From assembly GCA_025356655.1 (NCBI GenBank), contig JANXRW010000019.1:1-64000 (forward strand): 64,000 bases of DNA. The letters are read 5' to 3'. Position numbers and translations under genes: made by a program. Positions 1 through 9,225 of this stretch are shown here, in pieces. Source of the stretch: Betaproteobacteria bacterium. GTDB taxonomy: Bacteria > Pseudomonadota > Gammaproteobacteria > Burkholderiales > SHXO01. Positions within the stretch are counted from its first letter, which is position 1. Every line of letters starts with the position of its first letter. Below the pieces are notes generated by a model, which did not search any database, was not told where the DNA came from, and saw nothing but the letters and a program-made list of their open reading frames with translations.

Positions 1-138
1 CCGTGGTGATCGGTCCAGTCCAGGCACTCACAGACCTGGCGCGCCACCGCCCCGCGGGTAAGATGGGGCTGGCTACCCACCCGAATCGCGGATGCGCAGG
101 ATCAGTTCATCGGTGAAATCGTGGCGGGTGACGACCAT
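1..138 (-). pseudogene. N-terminal fragment of a DUF4338/transposase-like protein, frameshifted, running off the window edge
   Basis: Minus strand reads MVVTRHDFTDELILRIRDSGG* and then, in another frame, QPHLTRGAVARQVCECLDWTDHH. This resembles the N-terminus of DUF4338-type transposase-associated proteins, split by a frameshift. Confidence 0.4.
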
Positions 139-211
139 GGATCGAACAATAGCGGGAAAACACCAACTTGTCCAGTGTGTGCACTAGTCAGATCCGCTAG
201 AGGGCGCCCGG

Positions 212-856
212 GTGCTGGAATTCGGCTGCAACACCGGATCCTCGGCCATTGTACTGGCCACCTTGGGTGCCGAGGTTCACGGCGTGGACATCAGTGCAGA
301 ACTCATCGAGGTGACCCGCCTCAATGCCGAGCGTTACGGACTGGCCGACAGGATTCACGCCCACCACGTGCCGGACACCCGGCACTTGCCTTTCCCCGAT
401 GGGCACTTCGACATTGTGAGTTGCGTGAGCGTGCTGGAATACGTGCCCGAGGAGATCCTCGACGCCGTGATGAAGGAGATGGATCGTGTCCTCAAGGTCG
501 GTGGCGTGATGCATGTCGGGGGAACGAGCAATCGCCTGCTGCCACGCGAGAATCACAGCCGGCGATGGTTCATCCACTATCTCCCGCGCTGGGTCACGGG
601 AAACGCACGCATCGAGCGCGGGGTCGCCCCTTGGCGAGTTCGCTTCGGGTTCGGCCCGCACTATCTGAATGTCGATCGGCTCGACGGCGGCAAGGCCTAC
701 CTCACTGCGCGCGCCGCCATGGGCAGCAAGGGTTGGAAAATGTCAGCCTTCCGGGCCATCAACGCGCTGGTGCAGGCGGTGGGCCTCACTCCCGGCTACT
801 TCACGCCCAGCCTTTCCATGACCCTGCGCAAGCTCCCCACGTCCTCGGCGCCCTAG
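212..856 (+). CDS. Class I SAM-dependent methyltransferase, probably 5'-truncated
   Basis: Motif I VLEFGCNTGSSAIVLATLGAEVHGVDIS, then FPDGHFDIVSCVSVLEYVPEE. Homology-like sequence (SDPLEGAR) continues upstream of the GTG but meets an in-frame TAG at 185..187. Confidence 0.75.
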   Translation: MLEFGCNTGSSAIVLATLGAEVHGVDISAELIEVTRLNAERYGLADRIHAHHVPDTRHLPFPDGHFDIVSCVSVLEYVPEEILDAVMKEMDRVLKVGGVMHVGGTSNRLLPRENHSRRWFIHYLPRWVTGNARIERGVAPWRVRFGFGPHYLNVDRLDGGKAYLTARAAMGSKGWKMSAFRAINALVQAVGLTPGYFTPSLSMTLRKLPTSSAP

Positions 857-1029
857 GCGCCCGACGCCCTTCTTCCGCCGGGCATGAAGGTTTTCGGGAG
901 CGTCCCAAGGCAAAGCCCTGGAGGCTGTCGGGTTGCTCTGGGCGGGGCAAGCGATCTCGGCCCCGATCCGGACCGCTCGCCAAGCGCGCGTCGCCATCCT
1001 CGTAGCCGAGCCTCTCCCTGGAACGGGCA

Positions 1030-1782
1030 TCCGGCCCAGGCGGTCGGGCCCACTGAGCGCATGGCAGGGCCTCGGGCGCAGCGCACCCGGCCGTGCGTCG
1101 CCTTGCTCGAGGCCCTCACCAGCTTACCAGCGCTGCAAGGTGCGCACGTCGATCCCAGGCACTTCACAGGCCTGGCGCAACCGAGCACCGGCACGACGCG
1201 CCACATCTATCTCACGGGCTAAACTCTGGCGATCCTCGAGGACAATCATTCGTTCTCGCCCTTGTTGAAGATCGCCGCGGTTTTTTTTGACAGCACCAGC
1301 AGGGCCGCTGTCTCCGCCAGCGCCTTCTCCTTGCGCCGCAGTTCCCCTTCCAACTCCCTGATCCTGTGCCTGCCGTGCTTGGTCCGCTGTGGCGTTTCCC
1401 GTGCTCCCTCCGGTTAGGCCAGCGCTTCCCTCGCATGCTGGCGCCACTTTGCTAACTCCTGCGGAAACACCCCATTGGCGCGGCACCAGGCATTGCGCGC
1501 CGTCTCGCCCATGCTTTCGGTACTGAGAACGGCATCGAAGCGCGCTGCACCCGTCCACACCTTCTGCCGTGAGGGCTCGGACAGCGCGTCGGACAACCAC
1601 CGCTCAATCGTCTGCGCGCCGACGCCCAACTCTCGCGCCACCACGTCCACAGCGGCACGCTCCGGCGGCAACAACCGAGCCACCGCTCTATCCCTGAATT
1701 CCTTTCCGTATCTGGCCAACTCGTTCTCCTCATCATCGCCCCCAGTTCTTCGATTCTACCGGGACGACAAGCACTCTGACAC
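1030..1782 (-). mobile_element. Degenerate IS3-family insertion sequence remnant (orfA and 5' part of orfB)
   Basis: orfA: MARYGKEFRDRAVARLLPPERAAVDVVARELGVGAQTIERW...ARNAWCRANGVFPQELAKWRQHAREALA, TAA at 1414..1416, then in frame ...IRELEGELRRKEKALAETAALLVLSKKTAAIFNKGENE*. An ATGA overlap at 1246..1249 starts orfB MIVLEDRQSLAREIDVARRAGARLRQACEVPGIDVRTLQRW*, followed in frame by AGEGLEQGDARPGALRPRP. Ends are approximate. Confidence 0.8.
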
Positions 1783-2033
1783 AGGGGGCCTTCCTTTTGG
1801 CCTTGCCCAGCATCCGGGAGAGCCCCGCCGTGGCCGCAGCGACGGGGATTTTTGCGACCCGGTTTGCTGCCCATGGAAAGTGCCCAGTGGTGCGGGTCGC
1901 TGGCTTCGGCGCTCGCCGGGGTCACGGGCAGCGTGCATGGTCCTGCCCGGGCCCGACGCGCCGCGTCGCGGGCGAATCGATGATGCTAGGCTAAGGGCTG
2001 GCGACTGGGGTGGTCCCGGGGGATGGGGAGGCG

Positions 2034-3791
2034 ATGAGCATGTGGCGTTCGGCGGGGTTCGTGTTCGGAGCCGGGTTGCTGGCGGCGTTATTGGGCGGGC
2101 CGGCAAGGGCGGCCGGCAGCGGGGAGTTGACGCTCATCCACATGGGTGACCTGCACGGCCACCTGCTACCTCGGGCCAGCGTGCACGGCGACGCCCAGGG
2201 GCGAAGCTTAGGGGGCGTGGCGCGCCTGTACACCCGGATCCAGGAGATTCGCGCGCGCGAGCCCAACACCTTGCTGGTGAACAGCGGCGACACGGTTCAG
2301 GGATCCGCGGAGGCGCTTTTCACGCGGGGCGAAGCCATGGTCGAGGTGCTGAACCACTTCGGCATCGACGCCTTCAATCCCGGCAACTGGGACTACGTGT
2401 ACGGCAGCCGGCGATTCGTGGAACTCTTCGCGGGGAACAAGCCGCTGGCGAACTGGAATGCCATCGCGGCCAACCTCTATTACGTGACCACCGACGCCGA
2501 CGCGCAATCGCCCTTCGCCGCGCTGGGCGGCCGGCGCGTCCTGCCGCCGTACCTGATCCGCCAATTCCAGGGGTTCCGGGTGGGCATCCTGGGACTCACC
2601 AGCGATCGGGGCCCCACCCTGGTGGGGCGGCAGGTCACCCGGGGGCTTTTGCTCTCCCGCGGGGAAGCCGAACTCGGCGAATTCATCGCGGTGCTGCGCA
2701 AGCAGGAGAAGGTGGACCTGCTGGTACTGGCCTCGGAACTCGGCCTCGCCAACAACGTCCGCCTCGCCCGGCGCTACCCGGGCATCGACGTGATCCTTTC
2801 CTCGGACATGCATGAGCAAACCCGCCAGCCGGTGCTCACCGAGAGCGGTACGCTGGTGGTCGAGGAGGGCCAGGACGGCACGCTCCTGGGAGAGTTGAAC
2901 CTATCCATCCGCGAGGGCCGCGTGGAGAAATGGCGCTGGCGGTCCCACCTGATGGACGAATCCGTCGTGGAGGACCCCGCCATCGCGCAGGCCGTAGCCA
3001 GGGCCCGGGCCCCCTTCGTGGCAGGTCCGGATTTCCGGGTACAGACCAATCCCATTAACGGAGCCCGGCTCCTGCGCCCCATCGACACCGTCGTTGGCTA
3101 CACGCGCGTACCGCTGTACCGTGGGGCCGACTCGGGGCAGGACATCCCCGGGGTGGTCGAGGCGACCTCCCACGACTTCCTGGCCGATGCCTTCCGCAGC
3201 GTGGCCCGCTCCGACCTCGCCGCAATACGGGGTTTTCGGTATGGCACCGAGGTCGCTCCCGGCCCCATCCGGCTGGAAGACCTCTATCACTACCTGCCCA
3301 TCGGGGCGCAGATCGCTGTTGCCCAGACGCAGGGCCGCTGGTTCAAGCGTCACCTGGAAACCATGGCCGAGGGGTGCCTGGACCCCAATCCGGCCCTGTG
3401 GACCGGCGGGTGGCTCTTCGCCTACAGCGGCCTCACACTGGATCTAGATCCATACCGGGCCACAGGCCTGCGCTTCTCGAACATCCGCGTGGGCAGCAAG
3501 CCCCTGGCGGCCGACGCGGTCTACTCCCACGCGGGATACTGGTACGCCGACGAGCCGGATCAAATCGCCGGCTGCGACTGCCCCAAGCTCCCGGGAACTT
3601 CCGTCATGGTCCTTCGCGCCGAAGATGGCTCGACCCTGGACGCCACCGACGTGGTTCTGCGCTACCTGGATTCACTTCCCGAGCGCACCGTGGCCCCAGG
3701 TATGCCGCGCATCCACCTGCTCCAACCGCTGCCAGCGCCTTTGTTCGGATTCCCCGAAATCCAGCCCCTGCAAGGAGCCAGCCACAGGTGA
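2034..3791 (+). CDS. Exported metallophosphatase/5'-nucleotidase, SoxB-like
   Basis: Signal-peptide-like start MSMWRSAGFVFGAGLLAALLGGPARAA; metallophosphatase motifs LIHMGDLHGHLLP and LLVNSGDTVQGSAEALFTRGEAMVEVLNHFGIDAFNPGNWDYVYG; 5'-nucleotidase-like C-terminal region. Confidence 0.8.
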   Translation: MSMWRSAGFVFGAGLLAALLGGPARAAGSGELTLIHMGDLHGHLLPRASVHGDAQGRSLGGVARLYTRIQEIRAREPNTLLVNSGDTVQGSAEALFTRGEAMVEVLNHFGIDAFNPGNWDYVYGSRRFVELFAGNKPLANWNAIAANLYYVTTDADAQSPFAALGGRRVLPPYLIRQFQGFRVGILGLTSDRGPTLVGRQVTRGLLLSRGEAELGEFIAVLRKQEKVDLLVLASELGLANNVRLARRYPGIDVILSSDMHEQTRQPVLTESGTLVVEEGQDGTLLGELNLSIREGRVEKWRWRSHLMDESVVEDPAIAQAVARARAPFVAGPDFRVQTNPINGARLLRPIDTVVGYTRVPLYRGADSGQDIPGVVEATSHDFLADAFRSVARSDLAAIRGFRYGTEVAPGPIRLEDLYHYLPIGAQIAVAQTQGRWFKRHLETMAEGCLDPNPALWTGGWLFAYSGLTLDLDPYRATGLRFSNIRVGSKPLAADAVYSHAGYWYADEPDQIAGCDCPKLPGTSVMVLRAEDGSTLDATDVVLRYLDSLPERTVAPGMPRIHLLQPLPAPLFGFPEIQPLQGASHR

Positions 3792-4130
3792 TGAGGATTT
3801 CACAGCACGCCCCCCCGACCGACAGCCCGAAGCAGGTCGAAGGCTCGATTCCGGCTAAAGGCTTGATTCGCCCCATCGGAGCACAGCGGCGGGCGCGCAG
3901 CAGCGCGGCGCCGATTGCCCCGGGCGGGACGGAACCAGCCTCTGGTCCCGCCCGGAGCAAGGGCCGTGTCCAAGGGAATGGAGTGGGGCTCCGGCTCCAA
4001 AAAAGCGTGGGACGTTACACCACCCATCGGACCCGGGCGATAGTCAAGGTGCGCTCGTTCTCGATGTCGGGCCGATTTGCAGCCTCCTGCCGGATTACCT
4101 GTCGAAGCTCGCCGCGGCCCTGGGCTCTCC

Positions 4131-4326
4131 GGGGCTGAGGGGCGCCAAGCCAGCGGGTCTATCGATGGAGCGGCCGTCGCGTTTCGAGTTTCCCATCAAC
4201 TCGGAAACCGCAAAGAATCTCGGCGCTGCGTTCCCGGAGTCAACACGATTGCGCGTCGACCAGGTGATCGCCAATACCGTAGGTCTTGCGGGCACCTTCG
4301 GCCAACGCCTCGCTGGCGCTGGGTGA
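4131..4326 (+). pseudogene. C-terminal remnant of an ABC transporter substrate-binding protein (ABC_sub_bind/TrpX type)
   Basis: Plus strand reads LRGAKPAGLSMERPSRFEFPINSETAKNLGAAFPESTRLRVDQVIANTVG..., matching the typical C-terminus [32 protein letters not shown]. No intact upstream ORF. Confidence 0.6.
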
Positions 4327-4431
4327 GGGGTCTCGATGCCAGGGTTGGCGTCTGGGCATTGGCGTCTGGGCGTTGGCACCCCAGGGCAGGCTCCGGAGAC
4401 GGTCGTCGGGCCCCGGGGTGTCCGGTGCCGC

Positions 4432-6579
4432 TCAGACGTTGAGCCGCGCCAAGAACAACTGCCGCAGGTGGCGGTACCACTGAGCGCCCAACGGTTCCAC
4501 GCCATGGTCGAAGCGCACATAGGCGTGGCCGCCGATACCGGGCGCTTTGGGTTGGGATGGCAGTTCCAGATCCACCTGAAAAAATCGCTGCAGTGAGCGG
4601 TGCCCTTCCGGGTCGTTGGGATCGGGCGGCAGCGGACCACCGCCCTGCGTACCGAGCGCCGGGCTCGGCAGTTCGTCGCCGGCGGCGGGCACGATGCGCG
4701 CCAGGCGTGCGGTGCGTACCTGACCGAGATCCTCGGCCAATCGCACCTGCACGCCCTCGGTCCCTCCGCGCACCAAATCGATGTCCTGCTGGGTGACCAC
4801 GGCACGAACCGTCACCTGATCCGGCCGTACCACGTGCGCCACCACTTGGCCCTTGCGCAGGAAACGCCCGGGGAGATCGGCGGCCTGAGGGAGTAGGAAG
4901 ACCCCCGCTCGCCCTGCGTGTAGCGTGAGCTCCGCCAGGCGCTCCTCAGCATCGGCTAGGTTTTGCTGGGCGTAGCGCCGCTCCTCCGTGATGATCTGCG
5001 CCTTGACGCGATTGCTCGGCTGTTGCTCGCGCAGGCGGGCATCGAGTTCCCGCACCCGCCCCGCCAGGCTGGCAACCTCGGCCTCCAGGTCGCGATCCTC
5101 GCAGCGCACTAAAACCTGCCCCGGCTTGACCCAACTGCCATCGGCTGCCACTACCTCGGCGATGAAACCATCGGCGCGGGCCCGGACCAGGCCTTCCTCA
5201 GGCACCCAAACCACCCCTTCAGTCATGGTCCGCAGCGGCGCCGGCACCAGGGTGATCAGTACCATCGCGCTGCCCAGCAGCCCCAGGGTAACGGCAATGG
5301 CTCGCCGCCGGACCCGCCGCAGCCGCGGGCTACGGAACACGAACTTGCCGATCTTGAACACCGGTTGCACCAGCCATGCAAAAGCCGTTAGCGCTGCAAA
5401 TATCAGCCCCAGAAGAAGTGAGCGCTCGCCTAAGAAGAACAGGATGGCGAGGATCACCAGCATCCGATAGAGGAAGGACCCCACGCTATAACCGATGAAC
5501 CAGGCGCGCTCCCCGGGCGCGATCTGCGGCGGTTCCGCATCCTTTCGGCCGAAGGGGTAGCGCTCCCAGAGGTAGATCAAATACTGGGTCGCCCGGCCGC
5601 GCAGGTTGGGGATCTCCAGGTAGTCCATGAGCATGTAGTAGCCGTCGAAACGCAGCAGGGGGTTGGCATTGAAAATCACCGTACTCACCCCGGCGAGCAG
5701 CACCACGTTGTACATCAGGGCGCGAGCCGGGCCGGGCTCCAGCGCTAACCACAGGAACAGGGCAAAGGACGCCAGGAACACCTCGGCCGCCATGCCGGCC
5801 CCCCCTACCAGCACCCGCCGCCATTTGCTCCGAAAAGCCCAGGAAGAGGATGCATCCACGTAGGGGACCGGGGTGAGCACTAACATCATCACGCCCATCT
5901 CGTGCACCTCTCCCCCGAAGGCCTTGACCGCGAAGGCGTGGCCGAACTCGTGCCACAGCTTCACCATCGGAAAAACGAGCCACAGCAGCAGCAGATTCTC
6001 CGGGAGGAGGACCCGGTCGAGCATGTTGTGGCTCAACGCCTGCCAGTGGGTCGCCAACAGCACGCCCGCCGTGCCCACGACGGCCAGCCACAGCAACAAC
6101 CCCCCCCATCCAAAAAATGGCCGCACCAGAGGCAGCAAGCCCACCAGCAGGCGCTCCGGATCATAGAGGGGGATCTGCCAGGAGAAGATGCTGAGCAGCT
6201 TGCCGCGCAGTGCGGCCTTGCGCTGCTTTTCGCCGCGCCGGAAGATCTCCGCCGTATCCGGCGGGACGTCGCACTGCAGGACGTCCGCTGTGTGCAGTTG
6301 CCCCAGCAGGCGGATCATCTCGTCTTGGGTGAGCGCATCGTCGCCCATGCGGTCCAAGCCCAGGTCCCAGATCTGCTGCACGGTGCGCTGCCCGTCCATC
6401 AACCCCATGACCAGGTGGGCGGGGGCGGTGAACCGGTGGAAGCGCTCCGAGGAGAGGTCCTGCAGGACGTACCAAGTCTCGCCCCGGTAGCGATGCCGGT
6501 GGATGCGCGCGTGGGAGCGCAGCCGCGGGGTCAGGCCGGCGACGCGGTACCAGGACGTGCTAAAAAGCGCTTCAGCCAC
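4432..6579 (-). CDS. PqqD-like domain / M50 site-2-protease-like / HlyD (lipoyl-like) fusion protein
   Basis: N-terminus YRGETWYVLQDLSSERFHRFTAPAHLVMGLMDGQRTVQQIWDLGLD is PqqD-like. HEFGH motif at about 5938..5952 and NANPLLRFDGYYMLMDY downstream, among transmembrane segments. C-terminal part (EGLVRARADGFIAEVVAADGSWVKPGQVLVRCEDRDLEAEVASL) is HlyD-like. Confidence 0.85.
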   Translation of the reverse strand: MAEALFSTSWYRVAGLTPRLRSHARIHRHRYRGETWYVLQDLSSERFHRFTAPAHLVMGLMDGQRTVQQIWDLGLDRMGDDALTQDEMIRLLGQLHTADVLQCDVPPDTAEIFRRGEKQRKAALRGKLLSIFSWQIPLYDPERLLVGLLPLVRPFFGWGGLLLWLAVVGTAGVLLATHWQALSHNMLDRVLLPENLLLLWLVFPMVKLWHEFGHAFAVKAFGGEVHEMGVMMLVLTPVPYVDASSSWAFRSKWRRVLVGGAGMAAEVFLASFALFLWLALEPGPARALMYNVVLLAGVSTVIFNANPLLRFDGYYMLMDYLEIPNLRGRATQYLIYLWERYPFGRKDAEPPQIAPGERAWFIGYSVGSFLYRMLVILAILFFLGERSLLLGLIFAALTAFAWLVQPVFKIGKFVFRSPRLRRVRRRAIAVTLGLLGSAMVLITLVPAPLRTMTEGVVWVPEEGLVRARADGFIAEVVAADGSWVKPGQVLVRCEDRDLEAEVASLAGRVRELDARLREQQPSNRVKAQIITEERRYAQQNLADAEERLAELTLHAGRAGVFLLPQAADLPGRFLRKGQVVAHVVRPDQVTVRAVVTQQDIDLVRGGTEGVQVRLAEDLGQVRTARLARIVPAAGDELPSPALGTQGGGPLPPDPNDPEGHRSLQRFFQVDLELPSQPKAPGIGGHAYVRFDHGVEPLGAQWYRHLRQLFLARLNV

Positions 6580-6585
6580 GCATCC

Positions 6586-8469
6586 TCACGGCAGCCACTT
6601 CCACAGGGCGAGCCGGGCCCAGTCCACTACCTCGTGGCCCCAGATCCAGAGGTAGCGGCGCCGATCGATGGCAATCTTCGCGACGCCCTCCATGCCCGGT
6701 CGAAGCTGGGGCGTCGCCCCGTCCAGCCGGGCCTCGATCCGGAAGTAGTTACGCCCCTCGCGCGGCGTCGACACGGCCGTGAGCTTTTCCACCTCCAGGG
6801 CCACGGCGTCATGCGGGAATGCGGCCAGCCGCAGGAAGCCGCGTTGGCCCAGGCGCAGATCCTCCACGTCGCGCTCATCGACCTTAAGCACAACGCGGAA
6901 ACTGCCCACGGGCGCAATCTCGAAGAGCACCGTACCGCGTTCCACCGGGGCGCCCAGCGACTGGGACAGGTCTCCGGAGACTACGACGCCATCGAAGGGT
7001 GCCACGAGGCGGGTTTTTTCCAGTTGGTCCTCGACCCGGGAGATCTGCGCGCGCGCCTGTTCGGCCTGTGCGCCCAGGATCTGCACCATGGCGGAATTGT
7101 GCTCGGCCATGGCCTGGCGCAGTTGGCGGGACTGTTCTTCCGCTTGGCTGGCGAGTTTCATGTGCTCGAGGCGCAGTTCGCGGTCATCGAGGCGGGCGAG
7201 CATTTGTCCCTTGTGCACGACGTCACCGGCGCGCGCTGGCGCCTCGCGGACATAGCCATTGAAGGGCGCCACGGCCGCCTGCTGCACGCGAGGTTCGAGG
7301 GTCGTGGGCGCCGCCACCCGATACTCGCCGCGCACCAGGGCGAGCAACAGGAACACCCCCACGATCACCAGCGTCAGCAGTTTAAGCCCCGGATGGTCAG
7401 GCCCAGCCAAATCCACCGCGCGCTCGCGCAGCCAGGCGGCCAACCGGGCGCCGAACCATTTGTTCTCCCGCCGCTGGGTCTCCAGCATGGGACCCGCGAG
7501 GCCCACCAAGGTCTCGAGCAGCATCTGGTCTGCGGCGGTGAAGACGCCCCCCGCGGCACGCTCCAGGGTAATGGCGCCGACCACCTGGCCCTTGGAGGCC
7601 AGCGGCACGGTCAGATTGACGTTGTCACCCTGCGCTCGCGCCAGGGCCTCATGGGCCCGGCTCACGACGGGCGTGCTCCCGGGCAGCGCTGGCCACGCCA
7701 CGCTGGCCCCCTGGTCCATGGACTCGTCCATGGCGGCGGCAACGGTGCGCAGCAGGTTCGTTCGCTCGCGGAACTGCGCACTGTGGGATACCGCCTCCAC
7801 CCGTGCCTGGCCATGATGCAGAAAGCCCAGGCAAACGCGCTCGCAGCCCAGTCGCGTCGCCAACTCCGTGGCCAGCGTTAATGCCGCCCCCGCAAAACGC
7901 GGCTGGGCGACCGCGGCGGCCAGCAGATCCAGCACACCGCGCATGCGCTCCTTGGCGGCAATCTCCAGCGCGGTCGCATCGCGATGCAACAGCAACTGCA
8001 GCCCGGCCGCTCCCCAGTGCAACTGCCGCAGGACGCCCTGGAGTTCGGCCTCCGAGCGCGCCGCCACATGCAGCACCACGACGCCGCCGACCTTGCCCCC
8101 CACATTAATGGGGTAGGCCACGTGATGCCCGGAATCGGGTGTCTCCGCACCCGACTGGACCAAGCCACGGCGCTCTTCGAGCGCACGCTGGGCCGCGCTG
8201 CTCAGGTAGGACATGTCGCGGCGGATGTCCGGCCACACCGCCGCCGGCACAAAGGTGTCGCCCGCAGGCGAGAGCAAGAGCACGAGCGCACCTTCCACGG
8301 CGGGAAGGAGCCGGCACTGAATGGCCAGCCAGCTCTGTGCGAACTCCTCGCTATCGGTCGTGCTGGCGAGCGTCGCCCACAGGGCCGCGTCGTGGGCGGA
8401 CTCGTAGACCAGATTGGAGGACGCGCCGGGCGGGTCCCGGCGCGCCTCAGGTTCCGCGCTGGAGCTCAT
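6586..8469 (-). CDS. HlyD-family membrane fusion protein with N-terminal GAF-like domains
   Basis: Soluble N-terminal half with GAF-like segments (LTVPLASKGQVVGAITLERAAGGVFTAADQMLLETLVGLAGPMLE), one TM segment (LKLLTLVIVGVFLLLALV), then APFNGYVREAPARAGDVVHKGQMLARLDDRELRLEHMKLASQ and a HlyD C-terminal barrel. Confidence 0.85.
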   Translation of the reverse strand: MSSSAEPEARRDPPGASSNLVYESAHDAALWATLASTTDSEEFAQSWLAIQCRLLPAVEGALVLLLSPAGDTFVPAAVWPDIRRDMSYLSSAAQRALEERRGLVQSGAETPDSGHHVAYPINVGGKVGGVVVLHVAARSEAELQGVLRQLHWGAAGLQLLLHRDATALEIAAKERMRGVLDLLAAAVAQPRFAGAALTLATELATRLGCERVCLGFLHHGQARVEAVSHSAQFRERTNLLRTVAAAMDESMDQGASVAWPALPGSTPVVSRAHEALARAQGDNVNLTVPLASKGQVVGAITLERAAGGVFTAADQMLLETLVGLAGPMLETQRRENKWFGARLAAWLRERAVDLAGPDHPGLKLLTLVIVGVFLLLALVRGEYRVAAPTTLEPRVQQAAVAPFNGYVREAPARAGDVVHKGQMLARLDDRELRLEHMKLASQAEEQSRQLRQAMAEHNSAMVQILGAQAEQARAQISRVEDQLEKTRLVAPFDGVVVSGDLSQSLGAPVERGTVLFEIAPVGSFRVVLKVDERDVEDLRLGQRGFLRLAAFPHDAVALEVEKLTAVSTPREGRNYFRIEARLDGATPQLRPGMEGVAKIAIDRRRYLWIWGHEVVDWARLALWKWLP

Positions 8470-8509
8470 GGCGCCGGCGCCCTAACAGGCCTCGGACGGG
8501 CCGAGCGGA

Positions 8510-8809
8510 TCAGGTGAGTTGGCCGTAACGGGTCTCGTATTCCTTGATCAAGCGATCCAGCAGGTCACGCAACCGCTTGGCTGCGAAGGGCGAGAGCACG
8601 ATGCGGTGCTGCAATTCGATCTCGAAGGCCTCGGGCGTGCGCTCCCAGTCCTGGTTGAGGCCGAAGTTCAGAACGACCTCTTCACGCGTGCTGGTCACGT
8701 TGGCGAAGTTTGCGTAGCTGCTTTTCAGATGGGCAGTGTTCCAGTTCACCCGCGGGCTGGTGGCCTCGGCGGGGGGCGGGGTCAGCTCGACGGTGGCTTT
8801 CTCGGCCAT
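8510..8809 (-). CDS. DUF3467-like small protein (copy 1)
   Basis: SSYANFANVTSTREEVVLNFGLNQDWERTPEAFEIELQHRIVLSPFAAKRLRDLLDRLIKEYE; start MAEKATV with upstream GGAGAT. Confidence 0.75.
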   Translation of the reverse strand: MAEKATVELTPPPAEATSPRVNWNTAHLKSSYANFANVTSTREEVVLNFGLNQDWERTPEAFEIELQHRIVLSPFAAKRLRDLLDRLIKEYETRYGQLT

Positions 8810-8885
8810 GGTATCTCCTGGCAATTTCTTAAAAGGGGCGGCAACCGACGGGGCGGCGCAGGGACTTCGCCGCGCGCCGCAAAGC

Positions 8886-9194
8886 TTACTTCAGTTCGCC
8901 GTGACGCGTTTCATACTCCGACACGAGGCGCCCGAGCAATTGCTGGAGCCGCTTTGCCGCGAAGGGTGACAGGATGACGCGATGCTGTAGTTCGATCTCA
9001 ACGGCCTGGGGCGTGCGCTCCCAGTCATGGTTGACACCGAAGTTCAGCACCACTTCTTCACGGGTGCTCGTCACGTTCGCAAAGTTCGCGTAGGTGCTTT
9101 TGAGGTGATCCGTCTTCCAATTCACCTTGGGGCTGGCCGCCGCCTCCGACGAGGCAGTGGTGGACGGAGAAATTTCTGGTTCAGCGCTTGCCAT
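8886..9194 (-). CDS. DUF3467-like small protein (copy 2)
   Basis: STYANFANVTSTREEVVLNFGVNHDWERTPQAVEIELQHRVILSPFAAKRLQQLLGRLVSEYE; clearly paralogous to 8510..8809; AGGAG upstream of the ATG. Confidence 0.75.
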   Translation of the reverse strand: MASAEPEISPSTTASSEAAASPKVNWKTDHLKSTYANFANVTSTREEVVLNFGVNHDWERTPQAVEIELQHRVILSPFAAKRLQQLLGRLVSEYETRHGELK

Positions 9195-9225
9195 GGAATG
9201 ACTCCTACTACTCTGTGATTAAAAC

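Noticed and set aside
4340-4380. Short tandem repeat ttggcgtctgggca/ttggcgtctgggcg/ttggc
   Set aside because: Only about 2.3 copies in non-coding DNA; no supported function.
5902-7881. 659-aa plus-strand ORF overlapping the M50-HlyD and GAF-HlyD genes
   Set aside because: High-GC shadow ORF antisense to two well-supported genes.
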